DNA of 64,000 bases from Antarcticimicrobium luteum. GTDB taxonomy: Bacteria > Pseudomonadota > Alphaproteobacteria > Rhodobacterales > Rhodobacteraceae. This document shows, one piece after another, positions 16,564-24,655 of the stretch (its first letter is position 1; each line of letters begins with the position of its first letter). Under the pieces are notes generated by a model. That model did not search any database. It was given only the letters and a program-made list of their open reading frames with translations, and was not told the origin of the DNA. The position numbers and the translations under genes are program-made. The DNA lies in the NCBI RefSeq assembly GCF_004358185.1, contig NZ_SMUV01000068.1, positions 112,406 to 176,405 of the forward strand. Reading direction: 5' to 3'.

Positions 16564-17310
16564 TCAGCCGGCCGCCGCGACGCGCCAGACCTTTGCGGTC
16601 CGGTCAACGTTCTTCTGGTAATCGGCAGCGGTCTTGGGGGCCGCGGTGCATTCGATGCGCACCGTGTCGCCCTGTTTCAGGCCGCTGATCTTGGCGTTCA
16701 TCACGCAGGGCACGCCGTATTCACGGGTCAGGATCCCCAGGTGCGAGCGGGTTGACCCACCGGCACAGATCACGCCCTTGAACTGCTCCAAGATCGGCGC
16801 GGTCAGCGTGCCGCCGGAATCGTCGATGATGGCGATGGTGTTTTCCGGCACCCCCTCTTCGAGGTATTTCATCACCTGCATGGGCGAGCGGATATAGCGG
16901 GCGATGCCCTCGCAATCCTGTGGGTAACGGGCCACGTTGTCGCCCTGTCCGCGCTGTTCGAGATCGCCTTGCGTCCCGGTCACCGCATCCTCGTGCTCGA
17001 AACTGAACGTGCCCATGTCATCGTCGCCGACACCCTCGATGGGTTTGTAGATGTCCGGCCGTTCCTGCGGCGAAATCGCCGCCGACCAATCGAACAGATG
17101 GCCGGCGTCCAGCAACTGCCGCTCGACCCCGGCAAAGTCTTCGGCGGTCAGCAGCCCATAGGATTTGTCGAAAACGAAGCTGTCCCAATGCCCACCCGAG
17201 GCGTCCAGTTTCCGCCGGACCAGATCCTTGACGGCGGCGTGAAACGCCTCGACTGTCGGCGAGGCATTCGCCTCTCCAAACTTGTCGGAATCAACGTAGA
17301 GTTTTGCCAT
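16564..17310 (-). CDS. Stand-alone phosphohistidine swivel protein (PEP-utilizing enzyme mobile domain)
   Basis: The 248-residue protein ends in a PEP-utilizer swivel domain: GVICAGGSTRSHLGILTREYGVPCV, with His190 as the predicted phosphorylated residue. The N-terminal 150 residues are not recognisable to me. It is the first gene of the operon, with GGGAGGGA before its ATG. It is a second phosphocarrier, besides the swivel domain within the PPDK-like protein. In phenylphosphate synthase a swivel-bearing subunit passes phosphate to the phenol; by analogy this one may pass it to the organic substrate bound by the following protein. Confidence 0.7.
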   Translation of the reverse strand: MAKLYVDSDKFGEANASPTVEAFHAAVKDLVRRKLDASGGHWDSFVFDKSYGLLTAEDFAGVERQLLDAGHLFDWSAAISPQERPDIYKPIEGVGDDDMGTFSFEHEDAVTGTQGDLEQRGQGDNVARYPQDCEGIARYIRSPMQVMKYLEEGVPENTIAIIDDSGGTLTAPILEQFKGVICAGGSTRSHLGILTREYGVPCVMNAKISGLKQGDTVRIECTAAPKTAADYQKNVDRTAKVWRVAAAG

Positions 17311-17396
17311 AGTTCCCTCCCCTATCGCGAACCCCCTTCCTCCCCGGGGTTCGCAGAACCAAGTTTGCCGTGTTTCGCGCAGGGCTGTCAACGATG

Positions 17397-18950
17397 TTAA
17401 GACAAAATTGTCGAACAATTTTGATTGCCTAAACTTCCTGCGGAAATATCCTTCTTAAGCAGCGACTTAATAACTTTCCCCGCCGCATTTCTGGGCAGCG
17501 TTTGGCGCATTTGATAGGCCTTGGGGCGCTTGAAACGGGCCAGCCGGTCAAGGCACATCGCATCGAGTGATTCCGCTAGGTTGTCGCCCGCCGCCTCGGG
17601 CGCCGGAACAATCAGTGCGACGACCTCCTCGCCCCATTCCGGGTCGGGCCTGCCGATCACCGCGACCTCGAGAACTCCGGGATGGCGGGACAGCACATCC
17701 TCGACTTCTCGGGCATAGACATTCATTCCGCCGCTGATGATCACATCCTTGAGCCGATCAAGCAGGATGAGCCGGCCGGCCACGTCGAACCGCGCGGTGT
17801 CCCCGGTGTGCAGCCAGCCATCGCGCAGCGTTTCCCGGGTTGCCTCGGGGCGATTGAGGTAGCCCGACATGACCGTGGGCCCACGCACGCAGACCTCTCC
17901 GGCCTCGCCCTGCGGCACCTCTCGTCCGCCGGGATCCAGCAACCGGACCGCCGTGGCACTGCGCGGTATGCCAACCGATACCAGTGCCGCGTCGTCGTCG
18001 GCCGCGACGGCCTCGGCGATCGCGGCCTTGGCCATCGCGGTGATCGTGCAGGGCGTTTCGCCCTGGCCATACCCGTTCCAGAGCCTTGGTCCGAACGTCT
18101 CCACCGCATCGCGCACATCCTGCGCGAGCACAGGTCCGGCGCCGGTCAGAACGGTGCGGATATGACCGTCGGCCAGATCGCCGATGCCATCCCGGCGCAT
18201 CCGGGCCAACAGGGGTGTGGGCGCAAAGAAGCTCACCGCGCGGCGTGCCTGCAAAATGTCGCGCATCGCCCCGGCCTCATAACCTCCCGAGGGCATCAGC
18301 ACATGTTCCGCACCGCGGGCGATGAAACTGAGGCCGAACAGCCCCGACGCATGCGAGGTCGCGGCCAGATGCAGAAGGCAATCCCCGGATCCGACCGAAT
18401 CCACATCGGCCAGATAGGCGGTGGACATCGCCAGCAGGTTGGCATGGCTCAGGCAGGCGCCCTTGGGGGCGCCGGTGGTGCCCGAGGTGAAAAAGATCCA
18501 GGCCGTATCGTTCAGCAGGCAGTCCGCCAGCGGGGCGGGATCCGCGGCCTCGGCGCGCGCGGCCTCCGTCGAGCCGTGTTCGAGAATGGGCAGATCGGGG
18601 CAGAGCGGCCCCAGCCCGTCGGCGATCCCGGGATCGCAGATCGCCAGGCGCGGGGCAAGATCGGCCACGATCCCGGCCATTTCCCGCGGATGCAGCGTCG
18701 CGTTCAGGGGCGCCGCAACGAAACCGCCCCACCAACAGCCGAACAAATAGGTGAAGTACCGGTCGTTGTTCTTCATCGCCAGCATCACCCGGTCGCCGGG
18801 CATCAGTCCACGCACCGCCAGATACGTCGCTATTCCGGCGGCCGAGCGGGCCAGCCCGGCATAGTCCAGCCGGACCTCGTTGCCGACGGAAATCGCCGGT
18901 CGGCCCGGATGCAGCCGCGCCGATGTGGCAAGCAGATAGGCAAGGGTCAC
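17397..18950 (-). CDS. Acyl-CoA synthetase/ligase (AMP-forming), second copy
   Basis: A 517-residue ANL-superfamily ligase with FFTSGTTGAPKGACLSH, the NGYGQGETP motif, GWLHTGDTARF and C-terminal LPRNAAGKVIKSLLKK. The GTG start overlaps the stop of the preceding thiolase gene (GTGA). It activates an acid to a CoA thioester; which acid is unknown. With the thiolase it forms a two-gene unit immediately upstream of the carboxylase operon. Its final codons carry the operator of that operon, so the end of the coding sequence is constrained by two functions. Confidence 0.8.
   Translation of the reverse strand: MTLAYLLATSARLHPGRPAISVGNEVRLDYAGLARSAAGIATYLAVRGLMPGDRVMLAMKNNDRYFTYLFGCWWGGFVAAPLNATLHPREMAGIVADLAPRLAICDPGIADGLGPLCPDLPILEHGSTEAARAEAADPAPLADCLLNDTAWIFFTSGTTGAPKGACLSHANLLAMSTAYLADVDSVGSGDCLLHLAATSHASGLFGLSFIARGAEHVLMPSGGYEAGAMRDILQARRAVSFFAPTPLLARMRRDGIGDLADGHIRTVLTGAGPVLAQDVRDAVETFGPRLWNGYGQGETPCTITAMAKAAIAEAVAADDDAALVSVGIPRSATAVRLLDPGGREVPQGEAGEVCVRGPTVMSGYLNRPEATRETLRDGWLHTGDTARFDVAGRLILLDRLKDVIISGGMNVYAREVEDVLSRHPGVLEVAVIGRPDPEWGEEVVALIVPAPEAAGDNLAESLDAMCLDRLARFKRPKAYQMRQTLPRNAAGKVIKSLLKKDISAGSLGNQNCSTILS
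17403..17423. promoter_or_regulatory. Operator of the carboxylase operon, perfect 9-3-9 palindrome
   Basis: The arm CAAAATTGT (17403-17411) is followed by CGA and its exact complement ACAATTTTG (17415-17423). It lies within the last codons of the upstream ligase gene and about 93 bases before the first gene of the phosphotransferase-carboxylase operon. It is the longest member of the site family found in this window. Confidence 0.65.
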
Positions 18951-20185
18951 GATGCGGCCTCGTATATTGTGATGCCGATGGCGGCCTCTTCGACGCCCAT
19001 CAACCCGCCGCCATTCTCGGCCAGGGCGATCCGCGCCCCCTCGATCTGACGTGGCCCGGCCTCACCGCGCAGCTGGGTGACAAGCTCCCAGGTCTGAGCA
19101 AGCCCGGTCGCACCGATCGGGTGACCCCGGCTTTCCAGCCCGCCCGAGGGATTGAAGGGAATGCGCCCGCCAAGTGTCGTCGCGCCGCTGTCCGCCAGCG
19201 CGCCGCCGCCGCCAAGCGCGGTGAATCCCAGCAGTTCGGATTGCTGCAACTCGCCAAAGGCCGTCGCGTCATGGCATTCCACGACATCAATATCCGCCGG
19301 TCCCAGCCCCGCGATCTCATAGGCGCGCGCAGAGGCCTGGCGCGAGATGTGGCTGGCATAATCCTGCGCCGCGCGCCGCCCCCCGTGCATCAACACCGCC
19401 GCCCGCAATCGGACGGCCCGCGCGGCATTGACCCGCGCCAGCCCCCGCTTGTTGCAGACCACCGCCGCCGCCGCACCGTCGGAAATGGCCGAACACATGG
19501 GCAGGGTGAAGGGCCAGGCGATCAGCCGCGCGCCGAGAATTTCCTCGACCGAGAACGGCCGGCGAAACTGCGAGCGGTCGTTGTGCACCGAATGCCCGTG
19601 GTTCTTGGAGGCAATCCGGGCGATTTGCGCTTCGGTCGTGCCGTACTCGGCCATGTGCCACTTTGCGAACGCGGCGTAGACATCCATGAACACCGAGTGC
19701 GGGGTCTCCCGCGCGGCGGCCTGCGGCGGTGTCGGGGTGCCGAGACCCAGATCGGTGAGCCGACCGATCACCCGATCCCGCTCGCCCCGCTCCCAGCTGC
19801 CCTCGAACGCGGTCATCGACACCGCGCTGTCGGGATGCACCATCTTCTCGGCGCCGATGGCCAGCGCAATATCACATACCCCGGTCTGAACATGCCCGAT
19901 AGCAAGGTGCAGCGCGGTGGTGGCGCTGGCGCAGGCGTTCTCGACATTGACGATAGGAATGGGGCCAAGCGGCACATCCCGCAGGGCGATCTGGCCACGG
20001 ATTCCATATTGCCCTTCGATCGCACCCTGCACGGCATTGCCGAAAAAGGCCGCGCCCACGTCCGGCGCGCCGAGGCCCGCATCCGCCAGCGCAGCGCCCA
20101 CCGCCGTTTCGGTCAAATCCCTGACAGATTTGTCCGGGTGGCGGCCGAACGGGGTCATGCCGACCCCGGCAATCCAGATATCCAT
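18947..20185 (-). CDS. Thiolase of the SCP-x / lipid-transfer-associated type
   Basis: A 412-residue thiolase-fold protein of the non-specific lipid-transfer (SCP-x) subgroup rather than the FadA subgroup. It begins MDIWIAGVGMTPFG, has nucleophile Cys85 in VENACASATTAL, a VVECHDATAFGEL block where FadA types have NEAF, and GGLESRGHPIGATGLAQ near the C terminus. This subgroup cleaves branched or steroid side-chain keto-acyl-CoAs and includes thiolase-like partners of aldolases. It shares an operator region with the divergent surE gene and is coupled to the ligase behind it. Confidence 0.75.
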   Translation of the reverse strand: MDIWIAGVGMTPFGRHPDKSVRDLTETAVGAALADAGLGAPDVGAAFFGNAVQGAIEGQYGIRGQIALRDVPLGPIPIVNVENACASATTALHLAIGHVQTGVCDIALAIGAEKMVHPDSAVSMTAFEGSWERGERDRVIGRLTDLGLGTPTPPQAAARETPHSVFMDVYAAFAKWHMAEYGTTEAQIARIASKNHGHSVHNDRSQFRRPFSVEEILGARLIAWPFTLPMCSAISDGAAAAVVCNKRGLARVNAARAVRLRAAVLMHGGRRAAQDYASHISRQASARAYEIAGLGPADIDVVECHDATAFGELQQSELLGFTALGGGGALADSGATTLGGRIPFNPSGGLESRGHPIGATGLAQTWELVTQLRGEAGPRQIEGARIALAENGGGLMGVEEAAIGITIYEAAS

Positions 20186-20268
20186 GTGATCCTCCCTGAG
20201 ACCGGCGGTGTCCCGACCGGCGGCTTTTCGTCTTCCTCGCGGAATCATCTAGCATACCGTCAAACAAT

Positions 20269-20281
20269 TATGTAGGACAAT
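20269..20281. promoter_or_regulatory. Putative GntR-type operator between thiolase and surE
   Basis: TATGT-AGG-ACAAT fits the ATTGT-N3-ACAAT family with one intact arm. Read on the minus strand, the stretch ending here begins CAAAATTGTCCTAC, which is identical over 14 bases to the site near 28.4 kb. It sits in the divergent promoter region, 20 bases before the surE start. Confidence 0.5.
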
Positions 20282-20301
20282 TTTGCAGGAGGAAGAGAAA
20301 T

Positions 20302-21072
20302 ATGGATAGTTTGAAGAATCACAGGGTGCTCTTGGTGAATGACGATGGGATCGACGCGGACGGCATCAAGCTGTTGGAACGCGTGGTCGGACCGCACAGC
20401 AAGGAAACCTGGGTTGTCGCCCCCGCCGAGGAAATGTCCGGCGCATCGCATTCCATCTCGATGCACCTGCCGATCCGGCACCGGCAGATCGACAGGTATC
20501 ACCACGCGGTCAAGGGAACGCCGACAGACTGCGCGCTCATGGGAATCTACGAAATTATGCCCGAACCACCCAGCCTGCTGTTGTCGGGCATGAACTGGGG
20601 CGCCAATCTTGCAGAGGATCTGACCTATTCCGGCACCGCTTCCGCCGCGATGGAGGGGGCTCTGCTGGGTGTGCCCTCGGTGGCGATGAGTCTGGTCCAC
20701 GCCTTTGAGGATGTGCATTGGGCGACGGCCGAGAAATTCGCGCCAGAGGTGCTGGACGGCATCCTTTCAGCAGGGATCGCGCCGGGCACCTTCGTCAACG
20801 TCAACTTCCCGCCGGTGCCGCCGGACGAGGTCAAGGGGATCCGCATCTGCCGGCTGGGTCAACGCCCGCCGGGATCGTTCAAGCCGACCAAGCGCAGCGA
20901 TGCGCGGCGCAAGGACTACTGGTGGATCCAGATCATGCGGGTTGAACATGAGATCGCCACCGGGACCGATCTGGAGGCAATCGAGAACAACGAGATCGCG
21001 ATCACGCCGATCAAGCTGGACATGACCGCCGAGCAGTCCTTGCGAAGTCTCGAACAGGCCTTCGGGTCCTGA
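20302..21072 (+). CDS. surE: SurE-like 5'/3'-nucleotidase or phosphatase
   Basis: A 256-residue member of the SurE family of metal-dependent phosphatases. The acidic LLVNDDGIDADG motif (Asp14, Asp15), the APAEEMSGASHSI block with Ser46, and LSGMNWGAN with Asn98 are the metal and phosphate ligands of the family. Standard SurE dephosphorylates nucleoside monophosphates. Here the gene is outside its usual pcm/nlpD setting and has a catabolic-cluster operator in front, so it may remove phosphate from a pathway intermediate. It is convergent with another phosphatase gene. Confidence 0.75.
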   Translation: MDSLKNHRVLLVNDDGIDADGIKLLERVVGPHSKETWVVAPAEEMSGASHSISMHLPIRHRQIDRYHHAVKGTPTDCALMGIYEIMPEPPSLLLSGMNWGANLAEDLTYSGTASAAMEGALLGVPSVAMSLVHAFEDVHWATAEKFAPEVLDGILSAGIAPGTFVNVNFPPVPPDEVKGIRICRLGQRPPGSFKPTKRSDARRKDYWWIQIMRVEHEIATGTDLEAIENNEIAITPIKLDMTAEQSLRSLEQAFGS

Positions 21073-21082
21073 TGTGACGGGA

Positions 21083-21838
21083 TCAGCCTGCGGGTTCGCT
21101 GAGAAGCGCCCGCAGGTGTTTCCGCTCAGGCTCGTCCAGCCCCGCCTCGGCCATCCAGGCATTGCGGGGGCCGTGCAGCCTGCGCAACTCTTTCAGCGCC
21201 GTGTCGATATAAATCGGCATCGCACTGGTCAGCATGTGCAGGGCGGCCGGGTCGACCCCACCGGGGAACATGAAACTCACGTCGCGGCGGAAGGCGTTGG
21301 TCAGCAGATAATCCTCGACGGCGGTGGCATCGTCACACCCCGCCGCCAGCAGCGCCAGCGCCGAGCCCCATCCCGTGCGGTCCTTTCCGGACGTGCAGTG
21401 AATCAGCACCGGCTGACCGTCCGCTTCAAGGATCATGCGGAAAAAAGGAGTGTACACGGCGATATGCCTGCGCGCGAACAGCCGGTAATGGTGCGTCACT
21501 TCGACCTCGATCCCGGCGGCATCGATACTGCCCTCGGCCAAGCGGGCCAGCATGTCCCCGGTCTTTTCCGGCAGGAATCCGGGGTTCAGAATCTGCATCT
21601 GGTGGCCCTCAGGCAGACGATCGGGTTTCTTGCCCGCCTCCTCCGGCAGCCGGTAGTCGCAGATTCCGAACAGACCAAGACCCGACAAACGGTCGAGATC
21701 CGCCTCGGTCAGGTCGGACAACGAATCACTGCGATAGACCCGATTCCACCGGGTCTGACGCCCGGGACCGGCCGGATATCCACCCAGATCCCGAAAGTTG
21801 GCGGCGCCGTCAAACGGCAGGCTTCGAAGGTTCGGCAT
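21083..21838 (-). CDS. Tyrosine-phosphatase-family protein (Y_phosphatase3 type)
   Basis: A 251-residue cysteine phosphatase. The signature HCTSGKDRTG gives Cys148 and Arg154 of the CX5R loop, and the N-terminal NFRDLGG and DYRLPEE segments are typical of bacterial PTP-like phosphatases of this family. It has no signal peptide. It ends 11 bases from the end of surE, on the opposite strand, and its start faces the ABC transporter promoter with a shared operator. The substrate could be a phosphoprotein, phosphoinositide-like or small phosphorylated metabolite; context with the phosphotransferase favours the last as a hypothesis. Confidence 0.7.
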   Translation of the reverse strand: MPNLRSLPFDGAANFRDLGGYPAGPGRQTRWNRVYRSDSLSDLTEADLDRLSGLGLFGICDYRLPEEAGKKPDRLPEGHQMQILNPGFLPEKTGDMLARLAEGSIDAAGIEVEVTHHYRLFARRHIAVYTPFFRMILEADGQPVLIHCTSGKDRTGWGSALALLAAGCDDATAVEDYLLTNAFRRDVSFMFPGGVDPAALHMLTSAMPIYIDTALKELRRLHGPRNAWMAEAGLDEPERKHLRALLSEPAG

Positions 21839-21911
21839 GGTAAGGCCTCCGTTTGGCTCACTTTCTTCCGCCCACTGACGGTCTCGATAGCGGCAGAGTA
21901 GGTCATTCCTT

Positions 21912-21924
21912 ATTGTTAGACAAT
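21912..21924. promoter_or_regulatory. Putative GntR-type operator before the ABC transporter
   Basis: ATTGT-TAG-ACAAT is a perfect 5-3-5 inverted repeat in the divergent gap between the phosphatase gene and the transporter operon. It lies about 137 bases before the solute-binding protein start. Confidence 0.6.
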
Positions 21925-22061
21925 CTTGTCATGCAAAACCGTTGACCACTGACTTGCAACTCGACTAGGCTCTGCCCCATCGAACCTGATCGCAGACCCG
22001 GAAAAGCCGGGCAGAGGTCAGGGGGCAACTTGCGCCGGGAGGGGCGCACAGGGAGGACCAC

Positions 22062-23024
22062 ATGACAAACTTTTTGACGAAATTCGCCGGCGCCGCCGCG
22101 ATAGCGGCCGGCATGACCGCAGGTGCCGCCCAGGCGCAGAATGTGAAACTGGGCGTGGTTGCCGTGAACTACAATTCACCCTCGATCCAGTTGCAGGCCG
22201 ACAGCGGCATCGCACGGGCCCGGGAACTGGGCTGGGAGGTTGAGCTGTTCGACGGCCAGGGCGATCAGGTGGCAACCAACAACGCGGCGATGGCCTATAT
22301 CGACCGCGGCTTCAATGCGATCCTGAATGTCGCCTCGGCCAATACGCAGATGAGCGGCGTGATCAAATACGCCGGCGAAAAGGACGTGCCCTTCGTCTCG
22401 ACATTCTCGGGCCTTGTGCCGGGCATTACCGCCGACGTCGGATCCAACAACACGGCCGATGGCGTCATCGCGGCGACCGAACTCGTCGGCCGCATCCAGG
22501 GCGAGGGCCATATCGCAGCGCTCAACTGGAACGTTCTGCCCGCCCTGATCGAGCGCCAGCGCGGGCTCGAGGCCGTGATGGCCGGATATCCCGGCGTTGA
22601 CATCACAAAGGTCGAAATCAAGGTGCCCGGCCAGGTGGACGATGCCTATGCGCAGACGACCAACCTGCTGCTGGCCAATGACGATATCAAGGCGATCTGG
22701 GTTGGCTGGGATGAACTGGCGGCGCCGGTGGCACGCGCCATCGAACAGGCTGGCAAGGAAGGCGAGGTTTTTGTCGTCAGTCAGGACGGTATCCCCGAGG
22801 TTCTGGAGCTTGTGCGCCAGGGCGGGCCGGTCGAACTGACCGTTGCCTATGACGTGCACCGCATGGGTGTCGTCGCGGTGGATGTCATCGACGAGGCGCT
22901 GAAGGGCAACATGCCGTCGACTTCGCTGCTGACACTGAAGCCCTGCCTGGTGACGCAGGACACCGCGCCGGCCAAAGGCGCCGCGCTCGATTTTTCCTCC
23001 TGTAGCCTTTTCTCGGGCGAGTGA
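22062..23024 (+). CDS. Periplasmic solute-binding protein, ribose/sugar type
   Basis: A 320-residue type I periplasmic binding protein (Peripla_BP_4). The signal peptide spans about residues 1-25, ending AGAAQAQ before NVKLGVVAVNYN. The DRGFNAILNVAS, VGSNNTADGVIAA and ALNWNVLPALIERQRG stretches are typical of RbsB-like proteins. It delivers a ligand to the ABC transporter encoded next. RbsB-like proteins bind sugars and polyols, but members also serve other small hydroxylated compounds, so the ligand should be left open. Confidence 0.8.
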   Translation: MTNFLTKFAGAAAIAAGMTAGAAQAQNVKLGVVAVNYNSPSIQLQADSGIARARELGWEVELFDGQGDQVATNNAAMAYIDRGFNAILNVASANTQMSGVIKYAGEKDVPFVSTFSGLVPGITADVGSNNTADGVIAATELVGRIQGEGHIAALNWNVLPALIERQRGLEAVMAGYPGVDITKVEIKVPGQVDDAYAQTTNLLLANDDIKAIWVGWDELAAPVARAIEQAGKEGEVFVVSQDGIPEVLELVRQGGPVELTVAYDVHRMGVVAVDVIDEALKGNMPSTSLLTLKPCLVTQDTAPAKGAALDFSSCSLFSGE

Positions 23025-23080
23025 CCGCGGTCTCCGGGCGGCAGAGGACGCCGCCCGGAGCCTCAAAGCAGGACAAACCC

Positions 23081-24655
23081 ATGACAGCGCAAGATATTCC
23101 TGCGGCCAGCGGCTCGGACGCCGCGATCCCCGCACCCGGCCCCGACAGCGCCCGGGAGGTGCTCACGATCAAGGGCCTGACCAAACAGTTCCCCGGCACA
23201 CTCGCGCTCGATGACGTGTCCTTCGGGGTGCGTCAGGGCGAAATCCACGCCCTTCTCGGCGAAAACGGGGCCGGCAAATCGACCCTCATCAAATGCATCT
23301 GCGGCGCCTATTCGGCGACCGGCGGCGACGTCCTGATCGAGGGAAAGCCGGTCCAAATCACTAGCCCCGCCGACGCCGGCGCCGCAGGCATCGCGGTGGT
23401 GCACCAGCACATGAACCTCGTGCCGACCATGAGCGTCGCCGAAAACCTGCACCTTGGCGAAAAACTGCCCCGTCGGGCGGGGCTCCTGAATTGGTCAGAG
23501 GTCCACCGCCGCGCGCGGCAGGTGCTGGACCGTGTCGGCGTCGATATACCGACAACGGCATTGATTTCCGAGTTGAGACCGGAGCAGCACGCGATGATCT
23601 CGATCGCGCGGGCGGTCTCGGCCGAGGCCCGGATTATCATCCTGGACGAGCCCACCAATGCGCTGCTGCCGCATGAGGTCGAACGCCTGTTCGACCAGAT
23701 GCGGGTTCTGACCCGCAAGGGCCATTCCTTTCTTTATGTCAGCCACCGTCTGAGCGAGGTGTTCCAGATTGCCGACCGCGCCACCGTGTTGCGCGACGGC
23801 CGTCTGTCGGGAACCTTCGACCGGAGCAATATGACCCATGCCGGTATCGTCGGCGCAATCGTCGGGCGGGACGGCGCGCTGGCCGAACGGCGGGTGCGCA
23901 GCCATTCGACTGACGGCACATTGATGCGCGTCCAGGATCTGTCCGGGCGCCGCGCCGACGGCATCTCCTTCGATCTGGCCGCCGGCGAGATCGTGGGCAT
24001 CGCCGGTCTGCCCGGGTCGGGCGCAGATGAAACAATGAACCTGCTGTTTGGCCGCCGCCGGTCCACCCGCGGCGGAATCGAGATCGACGGCAAGCCTGTC
24101 CGCCTGCGCGATCCAGGCGACGCCATCGCCGCCGGCATCGCCTATGTGCCCAGAAACCGCCTTGCCGAGGCGGTCTTTCACGCTGACAGCGTGCGCGCGA
24201 ACGTGACTCTGCCTAGCCTTGCCAAATACCTGCGTGAACCGATCCTCCGGCTGGTCCACAGGGGCCGCGAAGACGAGGCCGCCAGAGAGGTGACGGAACG
24301 GATGCGCGTGCGGATGCCCGGCATCGAGGCCTCGATCGACGATCTGTCGGGGGGCAACCAGCAAAAGGTCGTTCTGGGCCGCTGGCTTTCCACCGGGGCC
24401 AACATCTTTCTGCTGAACTCTCCGACCGCCGCGGTGGATGTGGGCGCCAAAAAGGAAATCTACGACCTGATTGACGAGCTGGCCCGCGAGGGGAAAGGCA
24501 TCGTCTTTGCCTCGACCGAGCTGGAAGAATACGCGCTGGTCTGTGACCGCGTCTTCGTTTTCGCCGCCGGTCGCGTAGCCGGAGAACTCAGGGGTGAGGA
24601 CGTGACCGAACCCAACATCATGACACTCGCCGCCGGAGGAGCACTCGCCGCATGA
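23081..24655 (+). CDS. ABC transporter ATP-binding protein, two-domain sugar type
   Basis: The 524-residue protein has two fused ABC domains as in RbsA/XylG. Domain one has GENGAGKST as Walker A and IILDEPTNALLPHE as Walker B, with a degenerate signature region (LRPEQHAM). Domain two has a degenerate Walker A (GLPGSGADE), a good LSGGNQQKV signature and LLNSPTAAVDVG. This asymmetry is usual in the family. I chose the ATG at 23081; a GTG at 23021 in frame overlaps the previous stop and would add 20 residues of unlikely sequence. Confidence 0.85.
   Translation: MTAQDIPAASGSDAAIPAPGPDSAREVLTIKGLTKQFPGTLALDDVSFGVRQGEIHALLGENGAGKSTLIKCICGAYSATGGDVLIEGKPVQITSPADAGAAGIAVVHQHMNLVPTMSVAENLHLGEKLPRRAGLLNWSEVHRRARQVLDRVGVDIPTTALISELRPEQHAMISIARAVSAEARIIILDEPTNALLPHEVERLFDQMRVLTRKGHSFLYVSHRLSEVFQIADRATVLRDGRLSGTFDRSNMTHAGIVGAIVGRDGALAERRVRSHSTDGTLMRVQDLSGRRADGISFDLAAGEIVGIAGLPGSGADETMNLLFGRRRSTRGGIEIDGKPVRLRDPGDAIAAGIAYVPRNRLAEAVFHADSVRANVTLPSLAKYLREPILRLVHRGREDEAAREVTERMRVRMPGIEASIDDLSGGNQQKVVLGRWLSTGANIFLLNSPTAAVDVGAKKEIYDLIDELAREGKGIVFASTELEEYALVCDRVFVFAAGRVAGELRGEDVTEPNIMTLAAGGALAA

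Noticed and set aside
18923..20275. Plus-strand frame opposite the SCP-x thiolase
   Set aside because: Antisense to clear thiolase motifs; composition typical of a shadow frame.
23021..23080. Upstream GTG start for the sugar ABC ATPase, overlapping the binding-protein stop
   Set aside because: The added 20 residues are unlike the family and the ATG at 23081 gives the usual N terminus; kept only as an alternative.
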